From assembly GCA_950295325.1 (NCBI GenBank), contig OX485804.1, positions 21,266,001-21,330,000 of the forward strand: a stretch of DNA of 64,000 nucleotides, read 5' to 3'. Below are positions 11,491-25,189 of the stretch, in pieces. Made by a program: the position numbers and the translations under genes. The DNA is from Polytrichum commune (lineage: Eukaryota > Streptophyta > Polytrichopsida > Polytrichales > Polytrichaceae). The notes below the pieces were generated by a model. The model ran no database searches. It was not told the origin of the DNA and saw nothing but the letters and a program-made list of their open reading frames with translations. How positions within the stretch are numbered: position 1 is the stretch's first letter; each line of letters begins with the position of its first letter.

Positions 11491-13014
11491 TCCTTTCTAG
11501 GTGCTCATAATTGATCTAGGGACTCAGCTTCCTGCTCTCACTTGTTTGATGAAAGAAAGACTAAGCGATGAATGCAGATTGAGAAAATATTGGGAAAGTT
11601 GGAAAATCTTTCTGGGCCAGATTTTTTACCTTGTCTATCCATGTCTTGTTAATTTCACCTGAGGTAGTTTACTTACTAGATTTAAACCCATAAGTGTCCA
11701 AGAGGCCCAGATTAGGCCTCTCTCTAAGGTATGTGGGTGTTATTTGTTTTGTTTTTCATGTTCTCCAACTTCTACCTATAAGATTTACGTAACAATACTC
11801 ATGTTGCATTAGAAAATCTACGATGAAACATCTGTTAAAACCATATAAAAAAAACGGACCTCCCTTGATTTAGTCATGGTTATCGGAAGTGCATGTTTGT
11901 AGATTTCTTAACTGAATACATAGGCCCTCCCAATTATGTACACCATTGAGTGTAGAGTAGTTATTAACATTTAAAGACGTGGTCCAATCTCTTTTAAACA
12001 TGTGCCCTCATGATGTTTGCTATTTGATCTTCACCAAACAATACACTAATTATATTTAGGGGACTAATAAAAAAATAAGCCATTTAAGACCCATCTACCT
12101 TATGCACAAAAACATGTATTTGAGTTACATGCTTTCATTTTCAACAAAAATGCTTTTAAAAGTGATTATATCTAAAAATAACATGCTCTTCAAGTACACT
12201 TTTTGAATTGGTGAAACACCTTGATTTCATTGAAGATTAAGTTCCAACACCACTCTTAAATGGACACCAATGTATTTTAGTTATGCGTGATTATGTGTGG
12301 ATCTAGGCATGGACACCGAAAAAACATGTGCTTAAAGAAAATGGACTATGTCTTCAAGATATGCTAACCATGGCAACATCATTTCCAATTTCGAAAACAT
12401 CTTAATTTTGAACCTCCTTTGAATCATTCCACCTTCAAGTGTAATACACACAATCTAACTTATGTGAACCAAAATGATTGTCAATCTCTATGAATTACAC
12501 GTGCCAACTTCTTTGACATTCTTAGAATCAGCTCTCGTGCTTGGAAATTCATGATACATTTTTTACTCTAGTACATCTTAATTACCTAGACTATCAGTTT
12601 CCTCCATAAAACTTTCACTTGTATCATAGTTTCATGTGCACCGTGCAAGTTACACCATGAAAATTTGAAATCTACTAATAAATTCTTGACTTGAATTCCT
12701 TTAACACAAAAACTTCAGCTTAATATTACTTCATTTATCACCACCTACTATTATTTTCATAAATCTGGTATATATGAATCAGTTTAAATTGTCATTATCT
12801 CATATAAATCTTATTCATCAAAAAAGATCATTGATCCACATACAAAATTTGCATGAAAGTATACGACTTAGAATGCATGTTAATTATATCACATATGTTA
12901 ATTTTACAGATTGGTGACTTTGTACATTTGATTTATACGATTCATATTTTTTTTCATATATACACAAATTTCAAAGAAATCTTATTCTATCACATAATTT
13001 TTTTTCCATGTACA
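11491..13014. other. AT-rich gene-free stretch
   Basis: Only short frames. A block near 11730-12070 resembles 8480-8740 and 9840-9930 (words such as TTTGATCCTCAC and ACCACACACCAATCA), so another diverged repeat is present. No gene is seen. Confidence 0.4.
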
Positions 13015-13385
13015 TTGATATTAAATAACGATGACATTGTCTTACCTTTTGTACCACTAACCGTCGCTTACATATCAAATATCAATATCGAATAGTAGTG
13101 ATATTGTCATTTCCTTTATACTACTCACATGTCTCATACATATAAGTTGATATCAAATGGCGGTGACATTGTCCTACCTCTTACAACACTTACATGTCTT
13201 TTTATTCAACCGGTGACATCATATTGCAGTGGTACCATCCTACCTCTTACAACACTTACATGTTTCTTACATACATATTGATATTAAATAGTGGTAGCAT
13301 CGTCCTTGCTCTTTCACCTTTCTCGTACCTCTCACATATACCTTTATATCATATAGAGGTGGCATCGTACTTCAAACTATGTTAA
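13015..13385. repeat. Degenerate ~68-bp tandem satellite, block 1
   Basis: About five units, each with the order TGATATCAAAT, a GTGACATTGTC word, CTTACA-CAC and ACATGTCTCTTACAT. Unit length is about 66-70 bp with heavy divergence. The frames here are by-products of the repeat. Confidence 0.7.
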
Positions 13386-14064
13386 CTATTTTATACTCAA
13401 TAGTTAACATATTCCTTTGGTAAGATGACTTCACAGAAGTGCAAACTCATTTTGGTTAGAAATGCAAACTCAATTTCATAAGGTTCCAAGCCAGTTCATG
13501 ATTCTTCTAACCAATGGTACCATAGTGTTTTACCAATTTCATAAACTTTCTAAATTAGTCTATGATTCTTTTAAAGTGACTTGAGATGTAGCCCACCTTG
13601 ATTTCATGAAAGTAGACCTTTACCTCTAGCAACTTCATGAATCTTCCAAACCAATGTCATAATTTTTTTCACACTAATTTTTTTTTTTTAATTTTTTTTA
13701 AAAAAAAATTCTCGCCTCTTTGTTTCACATTCTTTGCTTTCTTGTTGTTTATTGGTTCGTCTTTGGTCCCATTGTTGTGAGTTTGACTAGTATCGCAATG
13801 TTGAGACTTATAGAAATTTTTACAGTGTTTAATAAAAAAAAGATTGATGCCAAATTTCACCCAAAATAGTAAGTGATTTTCTTTCAATTGTTTGGATTGA
13901 ATTGAAAAGTTAAAAAAATCAAACTATTTATTACTATAAAAAAGTGACAACATACAACAAACTTCGTTTAATTTCACCCTAATGCAAATTAATTTTGATT
14001 CTTAGAATTTAAAAATATTTAAAAAAATCCCAATTTTTTTTGGTTTTATCATTCAACATATTTT

Positions 14065-14395
14065 TTATAACACGATGATATCATATTACAATGACATTGT
14101 GTTATCTCTTACATCAATAACATATCTCTTACACATCACATGATATCTAAGTGTGGTAACATTGTCCTATCTCTTACATCACTAACATGCATTTTATATA
14201 TACATCCATACCAATTGCGGTAACACTATCTTATTTTTTACATTTCTTTCACATGATTCTTATGCATGTATCAATATCAAACAATAATGACATTGTCCGA
14301 AATCTTACACCACTAATATGATTCTTAAACATACATTGATATTAAATGGCAATGATATTGTCTAATATCTTATATTTTTACATCACAAATATGCC
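14065..14395. repeat. Degenerate ~68-bp tandem satellite, block 2
   Basis: Five further units of the satellite seen at 13015-13385 (words TGACATTGT, CTTACATCA and ACATTGATAT). The two blocks are separated by AT-rich DNA with T and A runs near 13678-13708. Confidence 0.7.
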
Positions 14396-15191
14396 TAATG
14401 TAGTTAGGTTTTTGCTATGACTTAAAACAACAAACCCAGGGAACTAAGTCTCAAGGAAGACTGAGCTAGTGTCTATAAGGGTTAATGTCACATTGGATTA
14501 AGGTATCTAATGACATTACATGGTTATCTTCATTCCTTACCAATGGTCCGGGAAAGCCGACAGCTAGCTCATTATCAGCCAATGGATTTCCCCTCACGGC
14601 CGGTCCAAATTTCCAATCATCATATGGCAATCCGACTGTAATTTCAATCCTCCGGCAATTAGCCGATGGACCAGATTATGTCCCAGAAATGTAGCTGAGT
14701 TTTCTTGTGAGTTACCGGATTTCAGCCAAAAAAAGTATTCAAATACTGGCCGATACCCGGGAAATGGTAACTAATACCCTCCGGGTCATGAGCATGGGTA
14801 TCTCAGTGCAGGCATGTATTGAGGGATGCAGGTCAAGGCTTCGAAGATGAACGGCAACTTGCTCCATAGCGGCGCCTCCATCCTCCGCTGCTCCACAGAG
14901 TGCTATGCCTCCGTCCTCCGCAATCTACACAATGCTCCACGCCTCCGCCTCCATCCTTTGCCATAGTGCTCCAACTGCTCCCCGGCTTCCGACCTTCACA
15001 TTTTGCTCGTCATGTTTAGCGCGAAGAGCGGACTCCCTGCACAACCTTCTGCTCACAAAACTGCATCAGAGTATTAGATATGTTCACTCGTTCACCTGCT
15101 CGCATCGCGTTGGATCTCGTCACTTGCTCTTCGTCATACTACACACCTTCTGCAAAGCAGAGACCTCCTGATACAAGGAAGTACAGAGTGG

Positions 15192-15554
15192 ATGGATCTT
15201 ACTTTTGCAGATGTATGGACATCAATTTCTTGGTCTCCATCTTTGAAAGTGAAGTATTCTAACATTCTGATTCTTGCTGAGATTGCTAAGTGCCAATGTG
15301 TGAGTACTGCAACATGTGAAAGGGCGTACTCTGTTCAAAATATTATTAAACAAAAACTTCGTAATCGAATGTCTACATCTAACTTAGAAAGTATGATGCG
15401 TGTTGCTATAGAAGGCCCAAACAATGATTTTGATGACATTCTAACAAATGCTCTAGATCTTTGGAAGGATGCTGCTAAGTTTCGCTATTTGTATAGCAAT
15501 CCAGAGCGCTATTTGTTTGGGGCATCTAATGATGCACTTGAGGAAGTACCCTAA
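15192..15554 (+). pseudogene. hAT transposase C-terminal dimerisation domain (fragment)
   Basis: The 120-codon frame contains ILAEIAKCQCVSTATCERAY followed by KLRNRMST and later a FRYLYSNPERY tail. This is the hallmark of the hAT C-terminal dimerisation region, in the form found in ZNF862/KIAA1586-like hAT proteins. No BED zinc finger or DDE core is found upstream; 14.5-15.2 kb reads as Ser/Pro-rich, repetitive sequence. The fragment ends in a natural stop, so it is the genuine C-terminus of an otherwise deleted transposase. GGCAATTAGCC words near 14653 and 15923 may mark sequence close to the element's ends. Confidence 0.8.
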
Positions 15555-17656
15555 ACCTTAAACTTTTTGAATTATGCAACCTTTCCATGACCAAAACCAA
15601 TTGTTTTTATGAAGAATTGGGGGACCCTTGGCCTTCAAGCGGTGAAGGCATTGCTAGGTTCAATTCCTGCCAAGGATATTAACTCTTCAAATTTAAAGTT
15701 TTGAACATGCCTTTCTTTTCACTTATTCAAGATTTTGTACTAAGAAATGATTTCCAATAAATTTTCATGCATTTTTTAAACAATCAGTGCCGATATGAAT
15801 TCCATTTAATCGAATATTGGCCAATGAAAATATGAAAATATAGGCAATTGGCCGATTGATTTTACAAAAGACCGGCTCTTGCCGATGTAAATTGGAAAAA
15901 ATCCGACCCTTCGTAGCAACTACCGGCAATTAGCCACTAAGGCTTCAAAAACTTCCCGAACTCTATTCCTTACTCTCATTCATATGAATTTACTCTCCTT
16001 TTAGATGTTCATTTGTGACTCTTCCGTCGTGAGTGATTCCGTCCTATCTTCGGGGAATCTTCTATCACTCTATGTCTTGACCTATTTCAGTCATGAAGCT
16101 CAATAGCTTGGTGAGTAGTCGATGACTCATAGTCATGACAAAGTCCGGGGTAATGTCTTTTTGTAACCGCATAGTCTTTGCTCAACATAAATCACAATTG
16201 CGGTAATTCAATGATTTAATTCCTTCTTTAATCAACTTACAACCAGCATGCAAGTGTCACAAAGCTAATAGCCATCATCTCCACTTATCTGGTAAACCTG
16301 GCAACTCATCTCAAAAACATCCACACTATCAATACACAAAACAATGCATGACAAGCTAGGCGATATCCTGTGTTAAAGCTTTTAGTCTGTTGTTGTTTAC
16401 TAAGAATTTGCACTGGTTATAGTCTTACTCTTTGGTAGTAACGCCTTCTCCTTCTCTGATAACGTCCAGGCAGCCTATGGCCTACCTGCTACTGACTTCT
16501 CACCTTCTCCTCTCTCTCGGCTCAATGACCCTACCCAGGCTATACCCTTACCTCGGTAACTGCCGGGTAACGTCTATCTCTAACACTCAGGCTCAGGCCT
16601 TTGACTACGGCTATGGCCACTCCATCTCTCTCGGTAATGGCCTCGTTCTTCTCGAGCCTCTCTGACTTAGCCGTTTCCTCTCGGACCACTTGCCTTTGTT
16701 ACTTCCTCTCAACATCTATCCAACTTCAACCTCTTGACTGGGTAATCTCTTTATCTTACTGATGAATAAGCGATCGCCCCTCTCAAGCAACTCATCTTCT
16801 CTCTCACTGACTCTCATGTTATGGCGAGTATACCCTTGCTTATTGCCAAGACTTTTACTTCTCTGCTTTTCTTAGACTTAGTAAATCTTCCTCTCGGCCA
16901 TGGCCCTCAACAGGTTACTACGATTATTGTTAGACAATGCCAACCTTTCCAGACATTACTCTGTTAGACTCTTCTCCTTCTTCATCGGCCTATCGCCCGA
17001 ACATACTTTCTTACAAACGACTTGGTTACTCAGTAATCTTGCTCCCAATTTCTGACACAATCTTGTTCAAGTTAACTCATCAGTCATCACCCACGAATCA
17101 ATTACACTCCAGACATTACATTCCAAAGCAAACATTCACGACAACCATCACACTTTCGGTGCACATGTATTAGGACTATTGCTCATCAAATTTATGTATT
17201 CTTTATATCAAAATTAAAGTCATGAGATCCCGAATCACTCGGTTCTCAATAGTCTATTGCTATGTTTCTCTCAAGTATCACACTCGGAGTATGCCTAATT
17301 GCACTCAACCTCAATCACTGAGCGTTGAGGCTCTACAAGCCTATTGCTCTATTCTGAGACTATGTCTGATTCTACATTTGAAGATAGCATGTCGTCCTCC
17401 TCGGCTACGTCCTCCTCATAGAGTCGGGGAAGAGGAGCAGTCGGTTAGAACTCCTAACCGCTTGAAACGGCAATAGCCCTTCCATCCCACACTGGATGGC
17501 TTCCAGTGGCTAATAGCCGGATGAATCTCATCAAAAATAAAAATTGGCCAACTTCGGCCAGGCGATAGCAAGAAAAATGGTTTTACATAGCCCCACGCTA
17601 ATTTTTTTGCGTCCCACAAAACTCTATCTTTTCAGCCGCTTGCCGTCTGTGCCCAT
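15555..17656. other. Gene-free region with a pyrimidine-rich part
   Basis: From about 16430 to 16900 the plus strand is strongly CT-rich (words CTCTCTCGG and TTACCTCGG), so the minus strand is purine-rich with E/R/G-type codons. Stops break it in all frames. It could be the decayed 3' part of whatever contained the minus-strand frame at 17657-18184. Confidence 0.3.
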
Positions 17657-18184
17657 CTACTTGTATTGTCTTTGTGATGATGGCCCATAATCTTCTACGC
17701 ATCCTGGGGCCATTACCTCCTCTTGTGGAATCACCGTGTTGAGCGTCAGTCTTTGATTCTTCAAAGCTCGACTGATCACTCCGTAACAGGTGGCTCCAAA
17801 CTCGTTCACCAGATTGTGGTGAGGCCCAATGATGAAATACGTAGCGCACATTGCCTCCAAACAGCGGTACCATCTGGTTGAGTTGTAGTTTATCTTCGTT
17901 AAGAACATTGCCTCGCGGTTAGCCTTACTCAACAAATTTACATTGTAAACAAAATCATACTTCTTACACCAAAACCCTAGAATCGCCATGAAAATAGCCA
18001 CTCGAAAACACACTGGGTCTTGATGCTCCATGTGTTCGTATGAGAACTGCATGTAAGACTCATAGTAGTCTTGAGACATCATGAAACTTCCAGGAGTAAG
18101 AGGCCAGTTATATTCCAAATTGTCGATTAGGGCATGAGGTGGCCATTTCCAATGCCTAGGGCAATTGCAGAACCTCGAAAACAA
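17657..18184 (-). CDS. Unrecognised open frame, possibly an exon of a decayed TE gene
   Basis: A 175-codon minus-strand frame beginning at a TTG, so a real exon may start at an acceptor (TTTTCGAG) next to it. The protein is rich in aromatic residues and Cys, with no clear membrane segment, for example MEHQDPVCFRVAIFMAILGF and LVNEFGATCYGVISRAL. I do not recognise the family. Codon use looks protein-like, and the neighbouring DNA downstream (16.4-17.5 kb) looks like worn coding sequence. Two overlapping shorter frames on the same strand are shadows. Confidence 0.35.
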   Translation of the reverse strand: MFSRFCNCPRHWKWPPHALIDNLEYNWPLTPGSFMMSQDYYESYMQFSYEHMEHQDPVCFRVAIFMAILGFWCKKYDFVYNVNLLSKANREAMFLTKINYNSTRWYRCLEAMCATYFIIGPHHNLVNEFGATCYGVISRALKNQRLTLNTVIPQEEVMAPGCVEDYGPSSQRQYK

Positions 18185-21100
18185 AATATAAGTTAATCAC
18201 ACATATGCACTTTTTGGATTCAAGGTTGGAATCAAATAAAATCTTACTCTCTTGATGACTTTGACCAATCATTGCCTCCACCTCCTGGTTCTAGAGTTAG
18301 TGGTGAGAGCATTGACCTTGTGGCATGTAACTTGAAGTCCACATTTCAAGTTTTAAAGTCAGAGTTGAGATGCAAACAATTATGATTGTTCAAAGTGAAG
18401 ATTATCTTTCTTTTTTAAGTGATCACATAAGCCCTCCCAATTGAACATTGAATGGTTCATATTATTTGATCCTCTTAATCCAGTCCCATTGTAACACATC
18501 CTTGTTTAAATCCACTCTTCACTACGAGCCTTGCCGTGTTATGCATCTTAAGAAATCTATAATGAAATGTTGTTGCCGATGATTGAAAGTTTGGATGAAA
18601 AACCACTTGGTGAGTGCAGTAATTGCAACATTGTAAATCTGTAATGCCCAAAGGAATGTCAGGTTTGCATTGAATGTCGGTGACATTACACAGGCTGTTT
18701 ACAATTTAGTATTGAGCAACATTTAAAACTAGATTCAGTGACACTATTTATTACAATATTCAGTGTAGTCGTGACCATCATCCAACCACCCCAGACTGAC
18801 AGACTTCTCTCTCACTGTCTAAGCAAGAATCCCATCAACCATCAATTGTTATAATTCGGCCTGCCACTTCGTAAGGGCCTTTAGTCATTCTCATGGCAGC
18901 AGACCAGCTCACGGGCTCACGGACTCGGCAAGGCTGTCCTCTTGTGGTCACTTTCCTTTCCTTCTGACACCCTGAGTAACATGCAAATTCATCGCCATAG
19001 ATCAAGGTACAAATCTCAGGGCCACTTCACACATGGGCCAAGAGCCAAGTGCCGTGACCATGACATTGTGAGAGCCCAAAAGAAAGTGTCCAAAGGCCGT
19101 CCCAACACACCTTCAAATATCCGTGTAGTGTGGTCACGGATCCTCAAGTGTAGTGTGAAGTCATATGTGACCGGGCCCTCAAACAAATGCTATTTCAATG
19201 AATTTCTATTCATGTGGGTCCTCACACATGATAGGATAAACCAACGGTTGTGAGCGTTCGGAGTGCCATGATCTCCTGGTTTTCTGGTAGGCCTACCTCC
19301 AAGAGGTGGTTTCTAAGGATAGTCCAAGTGACCATGAAACACGATCCATTTGATGCCATGTAGGAATCCATGTAGACTTTACATCCATCTTGCATTCACG
19401 TACTCACTCCGGTTGGTCCCCTCAAGCGTAGTGGGAAGTGAACTCGGACCGGCTCCGCTTTTTCCACCAATGAGAGTGCTTGAAGTGTACTGGTCACGGG
19501 CTCTCTGTCTCGTGTGTGTGTGTGAAGTGGCCGTCAGTCTCAATCCCAGCTCTCAGCTGTGTCCGTAACTTCACCCTTGATGCTATGAAGGGCTCAATGT
19601 ACGACCAATATACATACTACACATGGCTTTGAAAGTTTGTTCAGTACATTTGTCTTATCTCATGGACATGGTTATAATAATAGTAATATGGGCTCCCAAA
19701 ATTACAAGGAAAACGACTATGGGCACATATTATTGGATTGCACCAAATTTATGTAACTTTCTAGTCCTTCAAAAAGTGGGCACTTTAAATACAAGGGTTT
19801 ATTTAAGACATGCTTATCTTAATTGAACCTACTACATTGCATTGTTATGTCATATGTGGCCACACAAATAATCTTGAGATCTCAATCTATTCATGTGATT
19901 AGGTTAGTATGGCATACAATGGCTCTCTACCATGGGGGGAGCACTCTTAGAGAGTGTAAGCCACGTGCTTGCGAGGCCCCTTACTAAAACCCCTTATATA
20001 CAAAATAAGGAAAAAGGAGAGAGTATACTAGAAATCTTGAGAACGTAATATAGTCTCGTGTATATACAAGGGAATTTATGAAATGCTAGAGTAGATTAGC
20101 TAAATTATGTTCACAAATTGATTGATATGAACAATCTACATTCCTTGTATGTGTGCTCATAAGTTACTTTTTATTGACAAAGTCATTGAAGTATGATCTA
20201 GATTTGGATGACAAATATATGCTTCGTGGATGAAAGCATATAAACTTTTAGGTTCCTTTTGGGGGGCATATCTAGATGAGCTTAACTCTTCTTGTGAGAA
20301 ACTTTTGGGGGGCTTAGGATGCATATACAATTGGTCGCATAATTCACACTACCTCAATGGTTTCTATTAAACCAGGTGGAACCTAGGGGTGGGCATCAAC
20401 AATATGTAGAAAACCATGTGCGAGAAAATGTAGGGTGGATTTTATTCAAAGCACATAATTTATATATTTTTCAAATATATAATAACATCTTTTAAATGTG
20501 AATTTGGAAATTATATATAATGTACAGTGTGGTTTGAGTTGTGATAGTTTATTTATTTAGATGTAAATTAGCATAAATAAAATAAAATTCAGATTCTTAT
20601 TTATTCATAGGTCCAACATAAATCATCTACCATTAGTGACATTGGATAAGAAATAAGCAAAATGTATGTGGACATGTGGATGGATTTGTTGAAACGGTCA
20701 CCTTTGAATGAAAAATATTGTCCATTCGGTGATGGAAGGGTTGGATGGCTTATTTAGGGTTTCCTTGGAGGGTTCAAGAACCATACATAGGGAATTAGGG
20801 TAGTAGGAACTATTTGCATGGTATCAGGGTAGTATTAGGCATCAAACAAGCATGGAAGAGGCAATCTTAAGGTTATGAAAGGGGTTGTTGAGCTCAACTT
20901 TTCATTTCCACCCTCAGGTTTTTGTTTTCTCTTCTGGTCGGCCACCGCAATCTCTTTTGACTAAGCACTTGCTCGTATGAGCTATATGCATAGTATATTA
21001 TATGCGTAATGTATGTGCAAATTGTTTACACAAAATTTCTACTACTTATAAACAAGACAAGGTGATTATAATTATGTGACTCTAAAATTTATATATAATT

Positions 21101-22281
21101 ATAGGGTGTTAGAAAATACCATCAAGTAGAAATTTACCTACTTATAGGGTGGAAAATATTCAACAAAGGAAGGCAAATACTCCTTTCCCCCCTCAATAAA
21201 TGGAGGGTTCTCGCATGTGTATACATAAATGAAATATAGATGCATCCCCTGGCAATGGAACGGAAACCCATGATTCCATATATATACTTTGTAAGCCAAA
21301 CTCTCATTGGATATTATCCTTTTGTATAGCCACAAAATTTTGTATGGGCTACATGGAGTGCCCTCCCCAAACTCTCTACTCATGAGATGACCAACAAAAT
21401 TTCAAATATATATTTGTCTTCAAATAACTCATATTTAAGTAAATTTGACCCAAGCTTAGTCCAAAACTACAACCTGCTCAATTTGTATGTACAAATCCAT
21501 GTATATAATTGCACATGTAGGTAAGAAAATTGGTATTATTGATACATTGGTGAGAATTTTAGAAGGTAAAATGTCGGATGGAGATACAACTACAGTCACT
21601 TGGTTTCAAATGGGTGGTTGTGCATATGTGACTTATTTCATTACATTCAGATATTCAAATATTGATTTTCAGTCACAATTGCATAGTCAGTACATAGATT
21701 CCTCAATAGTGTATAATTACAGGACACTCTATTTCATCTTTATTGAATCCTGAATGTAGTTCCACATGGGCTCAAGGGTCCCAACCAATATAAGAGTGAC
21801 ATGTGGCATAATTTTAAGTGATATATATATATATATATATATATATAGGTTGGAGTTCAAAGAGCCCCCTAAGGAATTGGCTGTTGAAGTACATTCTGGT
21901 GTGAAAACCGTGCCCTATTGTAATTTACAACTAGTAAGACAAATTTTAGGATGTCCAGGGAATAGTAGTTGACCATTCCCAAACTTTGACATTTGCAAAG
22001 TCAGGAAATAAATATTGAAAAATAGTAAAAAAATATAAGTAAAAAATTTCAAAGGTTTGAAGTTATATTATTCCTAAGAAATGTGAATTGTGTGTATGGA
22101 GGTGAAAATGTTGGAACAAAACATCACCTTTGCATGAATTGAATGATAAGTTTACAATTTCATATCACAAAAGTTGTTTGACACACTCTTATATACAACC
22201 TTATGGCGGGACATTGGTGTTTCATATAAATCGGAGCCAAAAAATGCATTAATTATTTAGTTTAGGGTAGGGTGTATCTCC
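18185..22281. other. Gene-free stretch with small repeats
   Basis: At 18950-19560 a degenerate word set (GTAGTG-GAAGT, GTCACGG) repeats two or three times. A GGTATCAGGG word at about 20820 recalls a tRNA-Met primer site, but no LTR lies upstream. A TA run is at 21821-21847. No gene is recognised. Confidence 0.4.
21821..21847. repeat. (TA)n microsatellite
   Basis: Uninterrupted alternating A and T. Confidence 0.9.
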
Positions 22282-22288
22282 TATATAG
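22282..22288 (+). promoter_or_regulatory. Possible TATA box for the frame at 22325
   Basis: TATATAG lies 43 nt upstream of an ATG in good context (GCAATGGCG), leaving room for a short leader. Confidence 0.4.
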
Positions 22289-22324
22289 AGAGGGGGAAGG
22301 TGTTGGCAACCCGCATCATTTGCA

Positions 22325-22918
22325 ATGGCGTCCAAGAAAACTGAGGAAGAGTGTAGTCAAGAGCTAAACGAGAGAATGCACGCCCTCATTTGTTATCCTA
22401 AGAAGGATTGGAACCATCGCTCAATGTTCAAATTTCAAATTGCCCTGAACGAGATCGAGAAGTTTCAGGTTATCTTCAATTCAAACTTTATAGCGTCGTG
22501 TTGGGAACAACAAATATTAGGGTTGTTTTTTATCCCACCCGAGTATCTTGCGTATTACCCTGCCATTTCGATTGGGTTCACGGAGCATAGCTATCTAGTA
22601 TTGTTGGCCCCAAAAAGAGGCATAACTCCTCATGCTACAACACGGTTTGCTACGTTAAGCATTTGGAAAACGGGCTCACATTCATGCGAGTACAATGTAC
22701 GGGCGTAATTTTTTCTTTTCTTTTTCTTTTCTTTAATGTTGGCCCCAACTCACTTGAAGAAAAGGCAGGTTGAGGCAATTGCCACAATGGTGATTGATGA
22801 TCTAGTTGTTGATCTGCCCAAGGCCAAAGTGGGTCACCCCAAGAAGGACATGATGATTGTTGATGCTAAAAGTTCCGGCCATAAGTCAATCTTGGCATTC
22901 TTGAGCAAGTGTTCGTAG
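22325..22918 (+). CDS. Possible small two-exon gene of unknown function
   Basis: The first frame (22325-22708) starts MASKKTEEECSQELNERMHA in a plant-like ATGGCG context below a TATA-like box. A second frame (22736-22918) lies in the same phase 27 nt after its stop. Splicing at 22697 (donor GTACGG) and 22768 (acceptor GGCAG) would remove a 72-nt pyrimidine-rich intron containing the stop and join two phase-0 exons, giving 22325-22696 plus 22769-22918 (173 aa). The C-terminal part holds VDLPKAKVGHPKKDM and ends KSILAFLSKCS. No family is recognised. It could equally be a decayed TE exon. Confidence 0.35.
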
Positions 22919-25181
22919 GTGTTGGTTGCTCAACAACCTCCTAAATGATTGGTTTTGTGGTTGTCAGTGATTGAAAATGAAAACCAACTTTGAACATCAC
23001 ATTGTGTACATGACGTTGAGATAAGTTCAACACCGATTTGATCGCCTTCAACCGATCATTTTTGACGTTGACACAGGCTTTAAGCAAGAACTAGTGCATT
23101 ATGGGACACCGGGTCCTGCCATAAGGTTCATATGATCATATTCTTTTATGCATTTTGAAACATAATATTATTACTCTTTAAGAGATGAACATATTTACGA
23201 AAAATTTAGACAAGTTAAATGTCATCTCCGTTTTATGAAGTTTTATTTTTTCAGTTTTTTCTTTGAAATTGCCTAAATGATGCTCATGAGCTTATACTGA
23301 AGGTCCTCCAACATAAGCTTACAAACCGCACTACATGACTAATCTTGAAAACACATAAATCCCTAGAGATGCTAAGAGTTAAATCAAGTAGACACCATCT
23401 TTTTAATTCTTGTTGCTACTACACTAAATGTTGTATTTAGTGTCACCTACTATTTGGAGTTACACAATACAATTTCTTGTTAGTTTTGATGTGATTTTTA
23501 ACCAAGTATAGATGTTAAATGTTCTTAATGTCCGAACAACCAATTTGACATTTGTTGAGAAAAAATAAGATATACAGCAAAGCATTGCGTAATTCCAAAT
23601 ACCAAGTGACACTAAATGTAATATTAAGTGTAATAGTTATGGCAGCTCTAGCTTATTGGAAATTAATGAACATCACCAGTGACCTTTTTGGGTTTAGGAA
23701 GTTTTAGATAACCAACAGTGTTGAAGTTGACCTTTTATTATAATTGGTGAAGAATGCATGGAGTGCATGTGGAAAATGATAATAAGTTCGAGGAGGTCTT
23801 TTGAAGGTAAAGACATTTCTTTCAAAGTATGTGGTGAACTCATATTGTTGAAGAACAAAGTGGTTATTGTGCAAGACTTGCGTGTGTTGGTATTGGGTGG
23901 AGTGTTGGTTTTAGTGCTTCAACGGTTTTGGAGGTGAACATTGGGGGAGTCACTTGCAATGCTCACAAAAAAAATATAGGGTAGAGAGGGATTTAAGCAG
24001 ATAGAAGTGGGTAGGCTTCAAAAATTTGTAATACATTCACGTAATGTGCATTTTTTTTTTTTAAGGTTTTTCCATGTGTGCCCCAATTTGTTATGCCGTT
24101 TTGGCTATCATTAATCCACGTGGACTCCAAATAGAGGTTAAAATGCCCAAAGGGGCGGTTATACACCTTCTACCTCAAGGTTGTGGTCATTCTTCCATAC
24201 ACCCCATTTATGAGTGATATATCCTACAAGTTTTGTACTTAAGGACAAACACTTAAAGCACACATATTATCGTGAACTTGGATTATGTGCTCAAAATATA
24301 TAAACCATTTTGGGTTTATATGTTAATATAGTTAGGAGGGTCCACGGAGGGCTTACAAGATTGTGCTTTAATCCCTAAACCCCTAAATGACCCAAAGTGC
24401 TTATGTTCTGAAGACGTAATTTGTTCTCCTTTATTCACGTGGTTTACCATATGGAGACCTCTTCTTGAGAGTTTCATTATTTAGCCAGATCATATAAATA
24501 GATAGTATGGACATCAAAGAACATAATACACAAGACATGATAAAGAATTATGTTCTTCCTGAAAAGTTACAACAACATGTAATTCCAAATGGTAAACCAC
24601 GCTAAGGGTCCATCCATACCACCTAATTAAGAGAATCGACTAACTTATGAGTTAGTGAGGAATAGCTAACCAAGATTCTAGCTTACTAAGTTCATGGTTG
24701 CACCACCTACATAGGAGAATTAGCTAACAATGTCAGGGTCTAGCCACACATTCCACTTAAGGCTCCAGTAAGAGTAAGTAACCACTCAAATTAGTTATAT
24801 TGTGGCCACATTGCCTTGTTAAGAAGATTAGCTAGCATATGAGGTAGTTAACCTATGTGAGAGCTCATTTGTCTCGAGGCCACACCAACTTGTTAAAATT
24901 AAGGTTTAAATCAAAATTATCAAAATAGAAGTTAGCTAACTTTTGGGACCTTGCTTTCTTGAATACATCTTAATTTATCCATACCCCTAATGCTAACTAA
25001 CTTTTACACATGAGTAGCCCAACTTTTTGTCTTGAATGACCACCTATCATTTTCCCTATCTATTCTCCATTCCACTAGGAAGTGAACCACACTATTTCTA
25101 ACATCATCCTAAATTAGCATAATATTATGTCAAAGTGGGAAGTGGTCAAGTTTTTGTTGTATTGGGAGCTCATGAGAGGTT
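22919..25181. other. Gene-free stretch containing a small MITE
   Basis: AT-rich. It contains the MITE at 23420-23636 and otherwise only short frames. The 24550-24900 part repeats words such as TTAGCTAAC in a loose tandem fashion. Confidence 0.4.
23420..23636. mobile_element. MITE with CTACACTAAAT terminal inverted repeats
   Basis: The left end reads CTACACTAAATGTTGTATTT and then AGTGTCAC. The right end is a near inverse (GTGACACTAAATGTAATATT, then AAGTGTAATAG). Related elements occur at 47910-48224 and, shortened, at 63197-63270. The target duplication is unclear. Confidence 0.6.
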
Positions 25182-25189
25182 GTTGACTC

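Noticed and set aside
20815-20830. tRNA-Met primer-binding site (GGTATCAGGG) of an LTR retrotransposon
   Set aside because: The match is imperfect, and no LTR upstream or gag/pol downstream is recognisable.
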